From Patescibacteria group bacterium (lineage in GTDB: Bacteria; Patescibacteriota; Saccharimonadia; Saccharimonadales; Saccharimonadaceae), in the NCBI GenBank assembly GCA_004322265.1, contig SCSZ01000012.1, positions 1-64,000 on the forward strand: a stretch of 64,000 bases of DNA. The letters are read 5' to 3'. The position numbers were made by a program, and so were the translations under genes. Position 1 is the stretch's first letter; each line of letters starts with the position of its first letter. This document shows, one piece after another, positions 14,699-23,411 of this stretch. Below the pieces are notes generated by a model, which saw only the letters and a program-made list of their open reading frames with translations, ran no database searches and was not told where the DNA came from.

Positions 14699-15723
14699 CG
14701 ATTAGCCCCATGAGAGCTATAAAGCTCCATTAGGGCACTCGCTGTTGCATCAGAATCATGCCTAATGAGCGTCCTGTGTGTTCCGATTGGATCAGTTGCG
14801 TTCAAGTTTTTCCATGGAGTACCTGACAATAAATCAGCACCCGCAGCAATATACGGCGCATCATGCAATTTATCGCGGTCATATTCAACGCGTAACTCAC
14901 CTTCTTTCGCATAACGATTCATCAAATCATCCGTTGGTTGCTCGGTATTAAACAGTACCGCATCAAGAAATTGTCCTCCTGCAAGACGCTCAATTTCATC
15001 TGCAAAATCACTGACCGTATAACCATCAGTTTGACCAGGTTTGGTAACTAAGTTACTGACATAGACACAAAATGCCTCTGTTTTTCGAAGTGCCTCTCCG
15101 ATACCTGGAACAATGAGCGCTGGCGCGATACTGCTATACAGGTTGCCTGGCGCAATAATTACCATATCGGCCTGCTCAATCGCCGCAAGTGCTTTTGGAT
15201 TCGCAGCTGCTTCGGGCTCCAGCCACATTTTTGGTTTTACACTCTTAAAATCCGTATCACCGATACGAAACTCACCTTTAATGACCTCTCCGTCGCCATT
15301 TTCCATTGCAAGATGGACGTTGGTAAGTGTTACTGGCTCCACCGTTCCAACAATGTTCAGAATATCACTCGCCAACTCAACACCTTTTGCGAAATCACCA
15401 GTCATTTTCTCGAGCGCCGCGAGAAATAAATTACCAAATGCATGACCCTTGAGGCTGCCCTCATCGAACCGATAACTAAATAATTCGCGTACTCGAGGCT
15501 CACGTGCCAGAGCAACCAGACATTGACGAATGTCTCCAGGCGGCAAAACACCTAATTCATCGCGCAGTGTGCCTGTGCTTGAGCCGTCATCAGCCATATT
15601 CACAAGTGCTGCAATTTCAGACGTATGATCCTTTAAAGAAGACAGTAGCGTAAAACTACCGGTTCCCCCGCCGATCACAGCAATCTTGATATCGCTTCCA
15701 AGCTTTTTGAATGGTTCTTCCAT
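14695..15723 (-). CDS. yvcK: YvcK/CofD-family protein (gluconeogenesis factor type)
   Basis: YvcK proteins bind UDP-sugars and control cell shape and wall growth on gluconeogenic substrates. The N-terminus has the nucleotide-binding GGGTGSFTLL loop, followed by NMADDGSSTGTLRDELGVLPPGDIRQCLVAL, diagnostic of the family. AMENGDGEVIKGE and IIAPGNLYSSI also match. Length (342 aa) is normal. Its stop overlaps the HAD gene. A TATAGT box 7 nt before the ATG could give a nearly leaderless transcript. Confidence 0.9.
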   Translation of the reverse strand: MEEPFKKLGSDIKIAVIGGGTGSFTLLSSLKDHTSEIAALVNMADDGSSTGTLRDELGVLPPGDIRQCLVALAREPRVRELFSYRFDEGSLKGHAFGNLFLAALEKMTGDFAKGVELASDILNIVGTVEPVTLTNVHLAMENGDGEVIKGEFRIGDTDFKSVKPKMWLEPEAAANPKALAAIEQADMVIIAPGNLYSSIAPALIVPGIGEALRKTEAFCVYVSNLVTKPGQTDGYTVSDFADEIERLAGGQFLDAVLFNTEQPTDDLMNRYAKEGELRVEYDRDKLHDAPYIAAGADLLSGTPWKNLNATDPIGTHRTLIRHDSDATASALMELYSSHGANR

Positions 15724-15731
15724 TGTTTCTA

Positions 15732-16997
15732 CTATATACCACGCAGGTTTTTTATAACACGCCCGAACCAGCGCGCACTAGGCCTGAGCACTCGCTTACC
15801 CGTTTTGTAATCAATTGAGGCAAGCCCAAATCTTGGCCACTTACCATAGGCCCATTCAAAATTATCAATGAGACTCCAGTGTAAATAGCCTTGTAGCTCG
15901 ACACCATTTTTGAGAGCGCGTTGCATTGCACTAACAGTCTCAGTAATCCACCATTTCCTGTACAAATCTTCACTATCGGCCAAACCATTCTCTGTTACGA
16001 TGATTGGTAGTTTGTATTTTAAATAAAGACGCTCAAGTACAAATTGAATATCTGCTGGATGCATATCCCAACTCAAATCACTAAGTAGTTGATCAGGATT
16101 GTGAATGCGATTGCCATAAAAACGATTACTAAAGTAATAATTAACACCTAGAAAATCACAGCTGCGAATAACTTTTTTAATAAAATAGTCATCCTGAAAG
16201 TATTGCGATACTGAGGCACTTATTCGACTCAAATACGCGTTGTCTCCTGGATAGAAAAAATTCGAGTTCTTGGCAATTGAAACTTTGTAATGACGATGCA
16301 GTTTATGAATGGCTTTGGCTGCTTGGCGATGTGCATATGCCATGTTATTCACAACTCGCCACCACTTGTATTTGCTTTGTACTGCCGGTGGCCAATTTTG
16401 ATGGTAATAACTTTCTGTTGCATAGACCTCTGGTTCGTTAATCGTGATAATCAAACGCACATCAAGCCCAAGCTCACTAATAATCTTAGTGGCAAATCGG
16501 GTAAAATACTTCACATTCGATCGCTTTTCGAATCCACCCATTTCACTGAACCATACGGGCAGTGTGAAATGAAACAATGTAACGACAGGTTCGATCCCCT
16601 GCTGCTTGAGTGTGTGAACGTATTGTTTATAGTGCGTAATCGCCTCGGCGCTCCACGCACCTTCTTCGGGCTCGATCCTCGACCACTCAACGCTAAAACG
16701 AAATGCATTCATATGCATATCTTGAAGCAACTTAAAGTCTTCTTTGTATCTATGATAGTGATCAGCCAACGTGTCCGAAACATAGTTACTAGGACTCTTT
16801 GCCTGGTCTTTTATTCGTTCCCAACTTGGGTAGTGATTATAGTGATATGTAGCCTGCGCCGCTTTCGCCTTGGCGTTTTCTAATTCCCAGACCGTCCACT
16901 GATTGTGGTTACCTCCCTCGACCTGATGTGCAGCCGTTGAAGCACCCCATAAAAAGTGTTTAGAAAATGGATGTTTTAACTTTTGAGTATCCGTCAT
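15732..16997 (-). CDS. Glycoside hydrolase family 1 beta-glycosidase
   Basis: This is a retaining beta-glycosidase, probably acting on small beta-glucosides or phospho-glucosides in the cytoplasm, as no signal peptide is visible. The N-terminal FLWGASTAAHQVEG block, the acid/base glutamate in TINEP (E189) and the nucleophile glutamate in IVTENG (E336) are all present. WSLIDNFEWAYGKWPRFGL near the C-terminus forms the sugar-binding end. At 421 residues it is somewhat short for GH1 (usually 440-480). A TATAAT box lies 11 nt before the ATG. Confidence 0.92.
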   Translation of the reverse strand: MTDTQKLKHPFSKHFLWGASTAAHQVEGGNHNQWTVWELENAKAKAAQATYHYNHYPSWERIKDQAKSPSNYVSDTLADHYHRYKEDFKLLQDMHMNAFRFSVEWSRIEPEEGAWSAEAITHYKQYVHTLKQQGIEPVVTLFHFTLPVWFSEMGGFEKRSNVKYFTRFATKIISELGLDVRLIITINEPEVYATESYYHQNWPPAVQSKYKWWRVVNNMAYAHRQAAKAIHKLHRHYKVSIAKNSNFFYPGDNAYLSRISASVSQYFQDDYFIKKVIRSCDFLGVNYYFSNRFYGNRIHNPDQLLSDLSWDMHPADIQFVLERLYLKYKLPIIVTENGLADSEDLYRKWWITETVSAMQRALKNGVELQGYLHWSLIDNFEWAYGKWPRFGLASIDYKTGKRVLRPSARWFGRVIKNLRGI

Positions 16998-17047
16998 ATC
17001 TAGTATCTATTATACCTTAGAAACAGAGATCGAGGCGGCGTGAGGGT

Positions 17048-18562
17048 TTATTGAATGATGTCTTCACCGAAATGTTTTTGAAGTCGCATGGTGATTGAAC
17101 CCTCGTGACGGCCGAGTAACTTCGCAAGTTGTTTGATTGACGCCCCGTTCAAGAACTTCTCTTTCAACTGTGCATCTTGGCTCGCTTCCCACGGTTTGTA
17201 GGCGTTCGGATATGTCTCGTGCATTTTAGCAATTTTCTCGCTCCATCCACTCGCCTTCTCCGTCTTTTTAGGGACTTCAGTGGCACGTTTTTCAGCTGAC
17301 TTTTCTAAATACGCAAAGCGCTTGGCATCCTTTGCTGCATGATCTCGAAGCAGTACATCAATGTTCTGTGCATCCTCGCTGATCTGTAAAGCCATTTGAT
17401 TTATGCCAGTTAAATAAAGGTTGCGCAAATTTTTTACTCGGCTTAGTGCCACATATCCCATGCCTTCGACGAATGCCTTTCGTAAATCAATTCGTGCTGC
17501 ATCGAGTGTCATACCCTGAGACTTATGAACGGTGATCGCCCACGCCAAACGAAGTGGTATTTGACTGATGCTTGCGCGCTTCTTCTCACCATCACGAAGC
17601 TCCCAGGTGTCAGGTAGCATCGTTACGACTTTTCCGTTCTTGAACTCAACAACTGGATACTCGGTTGATGCTTCAAAATCAATCACCGTACCGAGACTTC
17701 CATTGACGTACTTACGTTCGGGGCTATTCTTGACTGCTATAACCAGTGCACCTTTTTTCAGTCTCAGCGTCGCTGGTGCAAGGACGGACCTCTGTAATGC
17801 TTCAACGTAGCTATCACTCCCTGTTGTCGTCTGCGTATAGAATATTTCATCCCCACCCAGCTCGTCGAGTTTCTCGTTATTGAGTTTATCGACATCAATA
17901 TTGACTGTATGTAGCTCAGTCAATTCTTCGTCATCAGGTACGATTCCGACTCGCTCTAGTAGCTTTTCGGCATGATGACGACGCAGTTCACCAGCACGAA
18001 GTGAATTCAAAATATCGAGCAGTACTTCGTCATCTTGACGATGCTGTTCTTCTAAATAACAAATTGTTGGATCAAGTAGTTGCCATACTTTACTATTAAC
18101 CACGAAGCCGCCAGCACGCGTATCACCTCTGTTAATTGGTGGTAGCTGAAAGAAATCACCACTCATAATAATCTGAATACCACCGAATGGTTCATCCTTG
18201 CCACGTACAAGTCGACAAACGGTATCAACCATATCCAACCGATAATCATGAAGCATACTAATCTCGTCGATAATCAGAACGTCAGTTTTTTCAATGATCT
18301 CCTTACGGCCTTTTGCCATGTGGTCGACAAATCCATACGGCAATTCATCACTAATTCCGATCCCGCTCCAGCTGTGAATCGTTGTACCGCCTAGATGCGT
18401 TGCAGCCAACCCTGTCGTTGCGGTAACAGAGACATGTTTGCCCTCGCTCTTTGCGATACGAATGAATTGATTCAACACAAAAGTCTTGCCCGCCCCTGCT
18501 GGGCCAGTCAGTAGCACGCTCTCGCCCGCCATCATTACCTCGAGTGCAATCCCCTGTTTCAT
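17048..18562 (-). CDS. PIF1/RecD-like SF1B DNA helicase with C-terminal HTH-like segment
   Basis: This is a 5'-3' DNA helicase of the PIF1 type. Walker A is LLTGPAGAGKTFVLNQF (about 18-34) and Walker B VLIIDEISMLHD. GGIQIIMSGDFFQLPP is the PIF1 motif III region, and TVHKSQGMTLDAA with GYVALSRVKNLRNLYL are motifs V/VI. The last 50 residues (DAQLKEKFLNGASIKQLAKLLGRHEGSITMRLQKHFG) look like a winged or homeodomain-like HTH and may give target preference. It lies 20 bp after the DUF4868-like gene. A TATACT box lies 9 nt before its ATG. Confidence 0.88.
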   Translation of the reverse strand: MKQGIALEVMMAGESVLLTGPAGAGKTFVLNQFIRIAKSEGKHVSVTATTGLAATHLGGTTIHSWSGIGISDELPYGFVDHMAKGRKEIIEKTDVLIIDEISMLHDYRLDMVDTVCRLVRGKDEPFGGIQIIMSGDFFQLPPINRGDTRAGGFVVNSKVWQLLDPTICYLEEQHRQDDEVLLDILNSLRAGELRRHHAEKLLERVGIVPDDEELTELHTVNIDVDKLNNEKLDELGGDEIFYTQTTTGSDSYVEALQRSVLAPATLRLKKGALVIAVKNSPERKYVNGSLGTVIDFEASTEYPVVEFKNGKVVTMLPDTWELRDGEKKRASISQIPLRLAWAITVHKSQGMTLDAARIDLRKAFVEGMGYVALSRVKNLRNLYLTGINQMALQISEDAQNIDVLLRDHAAKDAKRFAYLEKSAEKRATEVPKKTEKASGWSEKIAKMHETYPNAYKPWEASQDAQLKEKFLNGASIKQLAKLLGRHEGSITMRLQKHFGEDIIQ

Positions 18563-18582
18563 ATATTATCTAGTATAGCGCA

Positions 18583-19560
18583 CTAGCCTCTCGGCGGTTC
18601 ACCCTCGGGATCGTCAAGCGCACGTTTACTTTTAACTTCGTAGCGTTTGCCTGTAATCTGGCTGACGATGTAATCTTCGTTGATCAAATTTACAAATGTA
18701 TCGAGATCGCTACCATCCATAATAATGATCGCGCCAGCTTCGTCGGTCATAATTTCGAGTTGCATATCATCAGCATACTCAATCACCTGATCCTGTGTTA
18801 CAGGTCCAATTTCAATCTTTTGAAGCTTATTGACGGCACGTGGACGATCGCGAACAAGCGATTGCAGATCGAGCCCATCTGGAAAGCTCAACTTAAATTG
18901 CTTCTCAATTAGTGCAACTTTTTGGTCTGCTAATAATTGTTTCTTATAATCGTAATTAAATAAACGTTCAAATTTCGTCTGTGAAAATGCAAAAATATCA
19001 TCACTCACAATCAGCACTTGGTTATCAGATGATATTTTAAGTCCAAAATCTGCTGTAAATGCGCCAAACACTCCATCACGAAACTCCCAGGCGGTCGCAC
19101 CCTTTAAGACTTGGGCCTGCGATATCTGCTTTACGACATAAAAAGGTTTAGCTGAACCATCTTTGTGAGTAAAGCGTGCAATAATACCCTTTATGCGTTT
19201 AAACTCGTGCTCCCCCTCGCTAAACTCAACGATTTCACCTCGCTGCTGTTCAATCATCGTAATTATATTCTGTGCGTGTGCAACCTTACCAAGGTCCGTC
19301 CTTAGCAGAACATTTTCTTCGGCATCTGACAATTCATAGTCACGAACAGATAACCCAATCCCCGCTCCAAGATTCACAAAGTTAATCAAATCATACAGAA
19401 ACATGGGCTTGATCTGAGCATTTAAGTCTTTACTAAAGCTAGTTGAATATGGCGTATAGTTTTTGTTGAACAAAAACAGCTCGACTTCAAGCTCTTTCTT
19501 AACTGCATCAATATTATTCGCCCACAAAAAAATATCAGTTGGTTCATTCTCGTCAGTCAT
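18583..19560 (-). CDS. DUF4868/KwaB-like protein
   Basis: The middle part, KPFYVVKQISQAQVLKG...EFRDGVFGAF...LKISSDNQVLIVSDDIFAFSQTKFERLFNYD, has the rhythm of DUF4868. That family includes KwaB of the Kiwa anti-phage system. No membrane helix is visible, and the end is acidic and proline-rich. The ORF track starts at a TTG 15 codons upstream. The ATG at 19560 (MTDENEPTDIF) is better and gives 325 residues. A KwaA-type membrane partner is not encoded next to it. The neighbours are rnhA and the PIF1-like helicase on the same strand. The family call is from memory and moderately sure. Confidence 0.55.
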   Translation of the reverse strand: MTDENEPTDIFLWANNIDAVKKELEVELFLFNKNYTPYSTSFSKDLNAQIKPMFLYDLINFVNLGAGIGLSVRDYELSDAEENVLLRTDLGKVAHAQNIITMIEQQRGEIVEFSEGEHEFKRIKGIIARFTHKDGSAKPFYVVKQISQAQVLKGATAWEFRDGVFGAFTADFGLKISSDNQVLIVSDDIFAFSQTKFERLFNYDYKKQLLADQKVALIEKQFKLSFPDGLDLQSLVRDRPRAVNKLQKIEIGPVTQDQVIEYADDMQLEIMTDEAGAIIIMDGSDLDTFVNLINEDYIVSQITGKRYEVKSKRALDDPEGEPPRG

Positions 19561-19626
19561 GTTTCTCTTTCTAATTAGTAACGATCTTGAACTATTGTAG
19601 CTCAAGTATTGGTGTCTCAGTCGTGT

Positions 19627-20058
19627 TTAATTTGCAACAGCGCCGTCGAGTCGCTGCTCACGTGCCTCGTTAGCCCATTGATCAGCCATTTCGTTACCTG
19701 CATCACCTTCGTGCCCCCGAACCCATGTAAGGGTCGCCTGGGAGGCTTTGTATAGCTCACAAGCTTCTTTAACAATTTCAAGATTCTTGATCTCGCCACC
19801 CTTCTTGGTCCAGCCTTTTGCTTCCCAACCAGGAGCCCATTTCGTAATCACATTAATCCAAAACTCGCTATCAGTAAAGATCTGACATTTGGCACCACCT
19901 GCGTCTTTCATTGCAGCGATTAAGGCTTTGCCTTCCATCCGGATATTGGTTGAATCAAGTTCATGCCCAACAATGCTCGGCTGCATCTCTTTAATAACGG
20001 CGAACCCTCCTGGGCCAGGATTTGGGCTGCAGCTGCCGTCTGTGTAGTAAATAATCAT
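19627..20058 (-). CDS. rnhA: Ribonuclease HI
   Basis: RNase HI cuts the RNA strand of RNA-DNA hybrids. YTDGSCSPNPGPGGFAVI carries catalytic D7, EGKALIAAM gives E42, FTDSEFWI gives D63, and GHEGDAGNEMADQWANEA gives H116 and D126, so the full DEDD-type site is present. Length (143 aa) is typical. A TAGAAT box 8 nt before the ATG suggests a near-leaderless mRNA. It is divergent from the tiny lysine-rich gene at 20135 and upstream of the DUF4868-like gene. Confidence 0.93.
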   Translation of the reverse strand: MIIYYTDGSCSPNPGPGGFAVIKEMQPSIVGHELDSTNIRMEGKALIAAMKDAGGAKCQIFTDSEFWINVITKWAPGWEAKGWTKKGGEIKNLEIVKEACELYKASQATLTWVRGHEGDAGNEMADQWANEAREQRLDGAVAN

Positions 20059-20134
20059 CTCTACCCATTCTACACTATCTTTTCACCTCTATTTAGCGCA
20101 TAATAAAGCCACTACCAATGTGAGGGGAAATATA

Positions 20135-20200
20135 GTGGCTAAGGGCGAAAATAAGCGCAAAGAAATCAAGAAGCCGAAAAAAGCAAAGTTGGCAATCTAA
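20135..20200 (+). CDS. 21-residue lysine-rich mini-protein
   Basis: This gene is below the ORF-track limit. A GTG start preceded by GAGGGGAAA opens VAKGENKRKEIKKPKKAKLAI, and its TAA overlaps the ATG of the next gene (TAATG), so translation is probably coupled. The MAKG-N-RKE-KKPKK pattern resembles very short lysine-rich proteins found in many bacteria that may bind nucleic acid. Function is unknown. It could also be only a leader ORF for the 69-residue gene. Confidence 0.5.
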   Translation: MAKGENKRKEIKKPKKAKLAI

Positions 20201-20409
20201 TGACCACCGACGAAGTGAAAAGCAAATTGCAATCACTTCAGGACGATCCAACGATGAAGACGGTCAGTAAATACAGCCCCACTGCTGTGGAGTGGCGTGG
20301 TAACCGTTTGCCATTTGTCGAAATTCACCTTGCATACCTACGAGCGCACAAACTAGTGAACCCCGCTCACTACCTCTCTAATCTTGAACTTATGATTAAA
20401 AAGCGCTAG
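20200..20409 (+). CDS. Small hypothetical protein (69 aa)
   Basis: This cytoplasmic protein without membrane segments was not recognised. It is mainly helical, with a tryptophan-containing middle (SPTAVEWRGNRLPFVEIHLAYLRAHK) and a basic end (MIKKR). It is coupled by start/stop overlap to the preceding lysine-rich mini-gene. It is followed directly by a strong bidirectional terminator, which supports the two-gene unit being real. Confidence 0.6.
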   Translation: MTTDEVKSKLQSLQDDPTMKTVSKYSPTAVEWRGNRLPFVEIHLAYLRAHKLVNPAHYLSNLELMIKKR

Positions 20410-20424
20410 ATTTAGCGCTTTTTA
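20397..20424. terminator. Bidirectional intrinsic terminator
   Basis: An AAAAAGCGCTA / TAGCGCTTTTT stem with a 4-5 nt loop has T-runs on both strands. It serves the plus-strand mini-operon ending at 20409 and the minus-strand DUF5666 gene. The stem overlaps the last codons of the 69-residue gene. Confidence 0.8.
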
Positions 20425-20439
20425 ATACGATTCCACTGC

Positions 20440-20961
20440 TTAATTAGCGACTCGGATCTCGGTTGCAGTGATTGTACCATCACTTGCGGTAGTACCCGCG
20501 ATAACGACCGTATCGTTCACCTTTGGCTTGACATCATTTGTATAGGTCGTCGATGAATTGGTCTTTATTGTCGTTTGCTTACCATTACCTGCGATGACGA
20601 TATTGTCGCTATTTACAGCTGTAACGACGCCTGTCTGATATGTATAGACAGTTGTAGTAACCGAATTATCAGTAACCTGAGTTTGGATTGATCTACCATA
20701 ACCATACCCGGTATCTGCGTCGATTCGAGACATCATACCAGTTGTATATGGTCTTGTTCGAAACGCAGATTGTCGGTATGCCGCATTATATAGCCATGCC
20801 CCTCCACCAATCAAAACACCGATAAGTAACAGGCCCACAATCGAGATTATGATGATAAGTCCTCGTCGACTTGCCTTACCATCTGGTTGTCGATAATCCG
20901 TAATCTTTTCCTTTTTTTCGGCTACAGCTTCTTGCTTTTCTTCTTTATCTGGCATAGACAT
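20440..20961 (-). CDS. Membrane-anchored DUF5666-like protein
   Basis: A charged Lys/Glu-rich cytoplasmic N-terminus (about 38 residues) precedes one membrane helix (LIIIISIVGLLLIGVLIGGGAWL, about 34-56). The outer domain ends YQTGVVTAVNSDNIVIAGNGKQTTIKTNSST, a beta-strand pattern typical of DUF5666 and OB-like extracellular modules. It probably faces the outside of the cell. No enzymatic motif is visible. It shares the terminator at 20397-20424 with the opposing mini-operon. Confidence 0.6.
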   Translation of the reverse strand: MSMPDKEEKQEAVAEKKEKITDYRQPDGKASRRGLIIIISIVGLLLIGVLIGGGAWLYNAAYRQSAFRTRPYTTGMMSRIDADTGYGYGRSIQTQVTDNSVTTTVYTYQTGVVTAVNSDNIVIAGNGKQTTIKTNSSTTYTNDVKPKVNDTVVIAGTTASDGTITATEIRVAN

Positions 20962-21018
20962 TTCTCCTGTTTACAGGATAATGTTACCGTTTCAATCTGA
21001 AAAAAAGCTTATCGTTGC

Positions 21019-21324
21019 TTAATCAACAACAACATCGACACCGTTCCAAAAGGCAACGTAATTAGAGAAATCCTTTTTGACTCGTTCGATTGAACCATCT
21101 TTTGGCTCAGGATAATACCACGCACCGAAGTCATTCTTGCGACCATTAACCACAATATCGTAATAGCTCGCCTCGCCCTTCCACGGACACGTCGTGTGGT
21201 GATCACTCTCTTCGAAAAACTGCCATTCAAGCGCCTTAGGTGGAAAGTACCAGTTGCCTTCTATTCGAATAAGATCCGCGACAGGCGCCTCAGCAATAAC
21301 TTCGTCGTTCCAAACTGCTTTCAT
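21019..21324 (-). CDS. DUF427 family protein
   Basis: The 101-residue protein begins MKAVWNDEVIAEAP and has FPPKALEWQFFEES, HTTCPWKGEASYYDI and WYYPEPKDGS, the hallmark blocks of DUF427. These are small beta-tent-fold proteins common in actinobacteria and cyanobacteria with unknown biochemical role. The conserved cysteine and tryptophans are present. A TATAAT box lies 7 nt before the ATG and overlaps the stop of the upstream DUF1761 gene, so it probably has its own leaderless transcript. Confidence 0.88.
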   Translation of the reverse strand: MKAVWNDEVIAEAPVADLIRIEGNWYFPPKALEWQFFEESDHHTTCPWKGEASYYDIVVNGRKNDFGAWYYPEPKDGSIERVKKDFSNYVAFWNGVDVVVD

Positions 21325-21332
21325 GAGTCCAA

Positions 21333-21755
21333 TTATACAGGCAGAAGTCCGATGATGCCAGACATCACAACGATCGTAATGAGCTCATGTGCAATATTAA
21401 GAGCCGTCAATTGTGTTGGTCGACCCTCAAAGATATCATGCATAAATATACGTGCTGCGGTAAATCCACCCCAGAGTAAAAGACCAACAAAAATCGCATC
21501 AACAAAATAACTGTCAGTTGAATTTTTGTGTACAATTGCGATCACATATGCCAATACTATTGAGGTAAGGAGTGATGCAAGAAATGCCTTGATGTATTGT
21601 AGAGCAGCTTTGCCTCCCCTAAAATCAGGGTCCGGCTTAACCCCAGTAAGCTTAGCCCACAACTTACCGAATAATGGGCCGTACCAAATACTGCCGACAA
21701 TCATGGTTGATATTGCTGCGAGTATAATCGCTATCCAGTTTATATCTGCGCTCAT
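21333..21755 (-). CDS. DUF1761 family membrane protein
   Basis: The 140-residue protein has four membrane segments. The N-terminal block NWIAIILAAISTMIVGSIWYGPLFGKLW is characteristic of DUF1761, together with LLLWGGFTAARIFMHDIFE and LTALNIAHELITIVVMSGIIGL. Function is unknown in the family. It lies in a run of small stress- or accessory-type genes on the same strand. Confidence 0.85.
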   Translation of the reverse strand: MSADINWIAIILAAISTMIVGSIWYGPLFGKLWAKLTGVKPDPDFRGGKAALQYIKAFLASLLTSIVLAYVIAIVHKNSTDSYFVDAIFVGLLLWGGFTAARIFMHDIFEGRPTQLTALNIAHELITIVVMSGIIGLLPV

Positions 21756-21770
21756 TACCCTATCCTCCTC

Positions 21771-22235
21771 TTATTTATTATTAACCAGCCACATTTGTTG
21801 TGGTTGATCTGGAAAATTAACTTGATCAAATAAGCTAAAACGCTTGGGATGAAATACATATAATTTGTGTTCGTTGGTACCAGCAACAATACTATCGACA
21901 AATGACGCATCTGTACCATGACGCTCCATGTAGGCGTCCATGATTGTTCGTACTTTTGTAGGCTCAGCTATTTGTTCGGCCACTCCCTCTGCCTGAAGAC
22001 CAACAAGAGGTTTTTCGGTCTGTATTGCGATTGCAATTGCGACATTCGGGTTGTCGACAATTTCTTGGCTGTGTCTACGACTAGATTTGCTAATCCAATA
22101 CACGTTACTTTGCTCGTCAGCAATAAAGTGTAAGTTACATAGCCATGGCTGATTGTTACTAGTGGTTGCAAGCTGAATGATCATCTCGTCTGACAAGTAT
22201 TTCTGAACTAAATTCTCAACACTTAACTCACTCAT
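21771..22235 (-). CDS. Pyridoxamine 5'-phosphate oxidase-like FMN-binding protein
   Basis: This is a split-barrel flavin-binding fold. It has QLATTSNNQPWLCNLHFIADEQSNVYWISKSSRRHSQEI, followed by NVAIAIAIQTEKPLVGLQAEGVAEQI, the classical pattern of PNPOx-like proteins, then a C-terminal FHPKRFSLFDQVNF strand. The ORF track starts 7 codons upstream. A TATAAT box overlapping those codons and lying 7 nt before the ATG at 22235 favours the shorter form (MSELSVENL, 154 aa). Substrate is unknown. Confidence 0.8.
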   Translation of the reverse strand: MSELSVENLVQKYLSDEMIIQLATTSNNQPWLCNLHFIADEQSNVYWISKSSRRHSQEIVDNPNVAIAIAIQTEKPLVGLQAEGVAEQIAEPTKVRTIMDAYMERHGTDASFVDSIVAGTNEHKLYVFHPKRFSLFDQVNFPDQPQQMWLVNNK

Positions 22236-22320
22236 TAATTTCATTATATACCTCATTCTGAGTATTGAATAAAATATACACTATGGTCTGGTAAGCTAAC
22301 AGAACCAATAATGATCCGTA

Positions 22321-22761
22321 CTACGCTGTAACTCGTTTGATGTCATCAACATCAAAAACTGGTACATGCACATCTCGTGGACCCTCTAGTAAACTCGAAA
22401 ATGGAACTGTTACTGCGTCACTAAACGCGAGATATAATGCTTTTGCAGTTTGCTTGCCAACCTGACGATAAATAGATCTATAGTGTGTAAATTTTCCCTC
22501 AAATGTAATTTCTTCGAGCGGTTGCGCATCAACAACATCAAAGTCTTGAACTACTGAAGGAACTAACAACGCAGACCTCGATTCAACGTGAAAGGGTTTA
22601 TCAATAAACCCACTTAAGGCTGCGACGTAGTGAAGCGAATGAATACCATCTAGTATTGTTTCTTCAAACTCTGGATCATCAAACTGTGAGCTAATGTGAA
22701 CATCAACTGCAAATGGTCGTGCAATTTCAACTGGATCAGTTGGTAAAATCAGTTCTGTCAC
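22321..22761 (-). CDS. Hypothetical protein (146 aa)
   Basis: No family was recognised. It is a soluble, acidic protein with strand-rich stretches (FAVDVHISSQFDD, AKALYLAFSDAVTVPFSSLL, VHVPVFDVDDIKRV) and no membrane segment or cysteine. It lies alone between the PNPOx-like gene and a HAD gene on the same strand. Confidence 0.6.
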   Translation of the reverse strand: MTELILPTDPVEIARPFAVDVHISSQFDDPEFEETILDGIHSLHYVAALSGFIDKPFHVESRSALLVPSVVQDFDVVDAQPLEEITFEGKFTHYRSIYRQVGKQTAKALYLAFSDAVTVPFSSLLEGPRDVHVPVFDVDDIKRVTA

Positions 22762-22812
22762 TACTCTCTCCTCTTAAGTAAGAGTATATCCTCAGAGATT
22801 TAATCGGACAAG

Positions 22813-23409
22813 TTATCGTGTAAGAATTAGTTCTAGGTCGTTCTTAAGAGTCTCAAAATCTCTATATGTAATTGCCTGCATTCCAACAGCCCTAGCACCC
22901 TCGCAGTACCCGACTTGATCATCAACAATGACACACTCATCGATTGGTGTATCGAGTGCGGCAGCAATATGTTCAAATGCACGTGGGTCTGGTTTTAATA
23001 GACCAGTTTCACTTGATATATCAACGGCATCAAACAATGCAATTTGATCTGGTGTAAAGAATTCACTCATCCAGCTTTGACTAGCGTTACTAATAAAACC
23101 AATTTTATAATCCGCTTTGAGCGTCGCTATATATTCTAATAGAGCAGCATCTGTTACCGTATTATCAATTTCGTTGTACGCTTCTTCTTCGTCAATACCC
23201 GCAAGTTCTGCAACACTCTTAACGAAGCCTGCGTGATCAGTTAATCCTGCGTCGGCTCGTTTTTGCATATTAGTCGCTTCTTCAAACTTTTCAGGATCGC
23301 TATCGAAATATTTGTGTTTGAACGGCAACCAGCCTTCGCTAACTAGTACACCAAAGCAATCAAAAATAACTGCAGTGATCTTTGTATTATTCATTTGTTC
23401 TTTTGACAT
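22813..23409 (-). CDS. HAD-family hydrolase, DxF type
   Basis: AVIFDCFGVLV carries nucleophile Asp17 (DxFGV, as in haloacid-dehalogenase subfamily IA). GFISNASQSWMSEFF is motif II with Asn, KPDPRAFEHI supplies the motif III lysine, and ECVIVDDQVGYCEGARAVGMQAI is motif IV. The helical cap lies between motifs I and II. Length (198 aa) is typical. The substrate cannot be read. Its 5' neighbour, a membrane protein, ends 3 bp before it. Confidence 0.85.
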   Translation of the reverse strand: MSKEQMNNTKITAVIFDCFGVLVSEGWLPFKHKYFDSDPEKFEEATNMQKRADAGLTDHAGFVKSVAELAGIDEEEAYNEIDNTVTDAALLEYIATLKADYKIGFISNASQSWMSEFFTPDQIALFDAVDISSETGLLKPDPRAFEHIAAALDTPIDECVIVDDQVGYCEGARAVGMQAITYRDFETLKNDLELILTR

Positions 23410-23411
23410 CT

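Noticed and set aside
16290-16883. 197-residue plus-strand ORF inside the GH1 gene
   Set aside because: The minus strand carries all GH1 motifs with both catalytic glutamates. The plus frame has a Cys/Phe-rich random composition.
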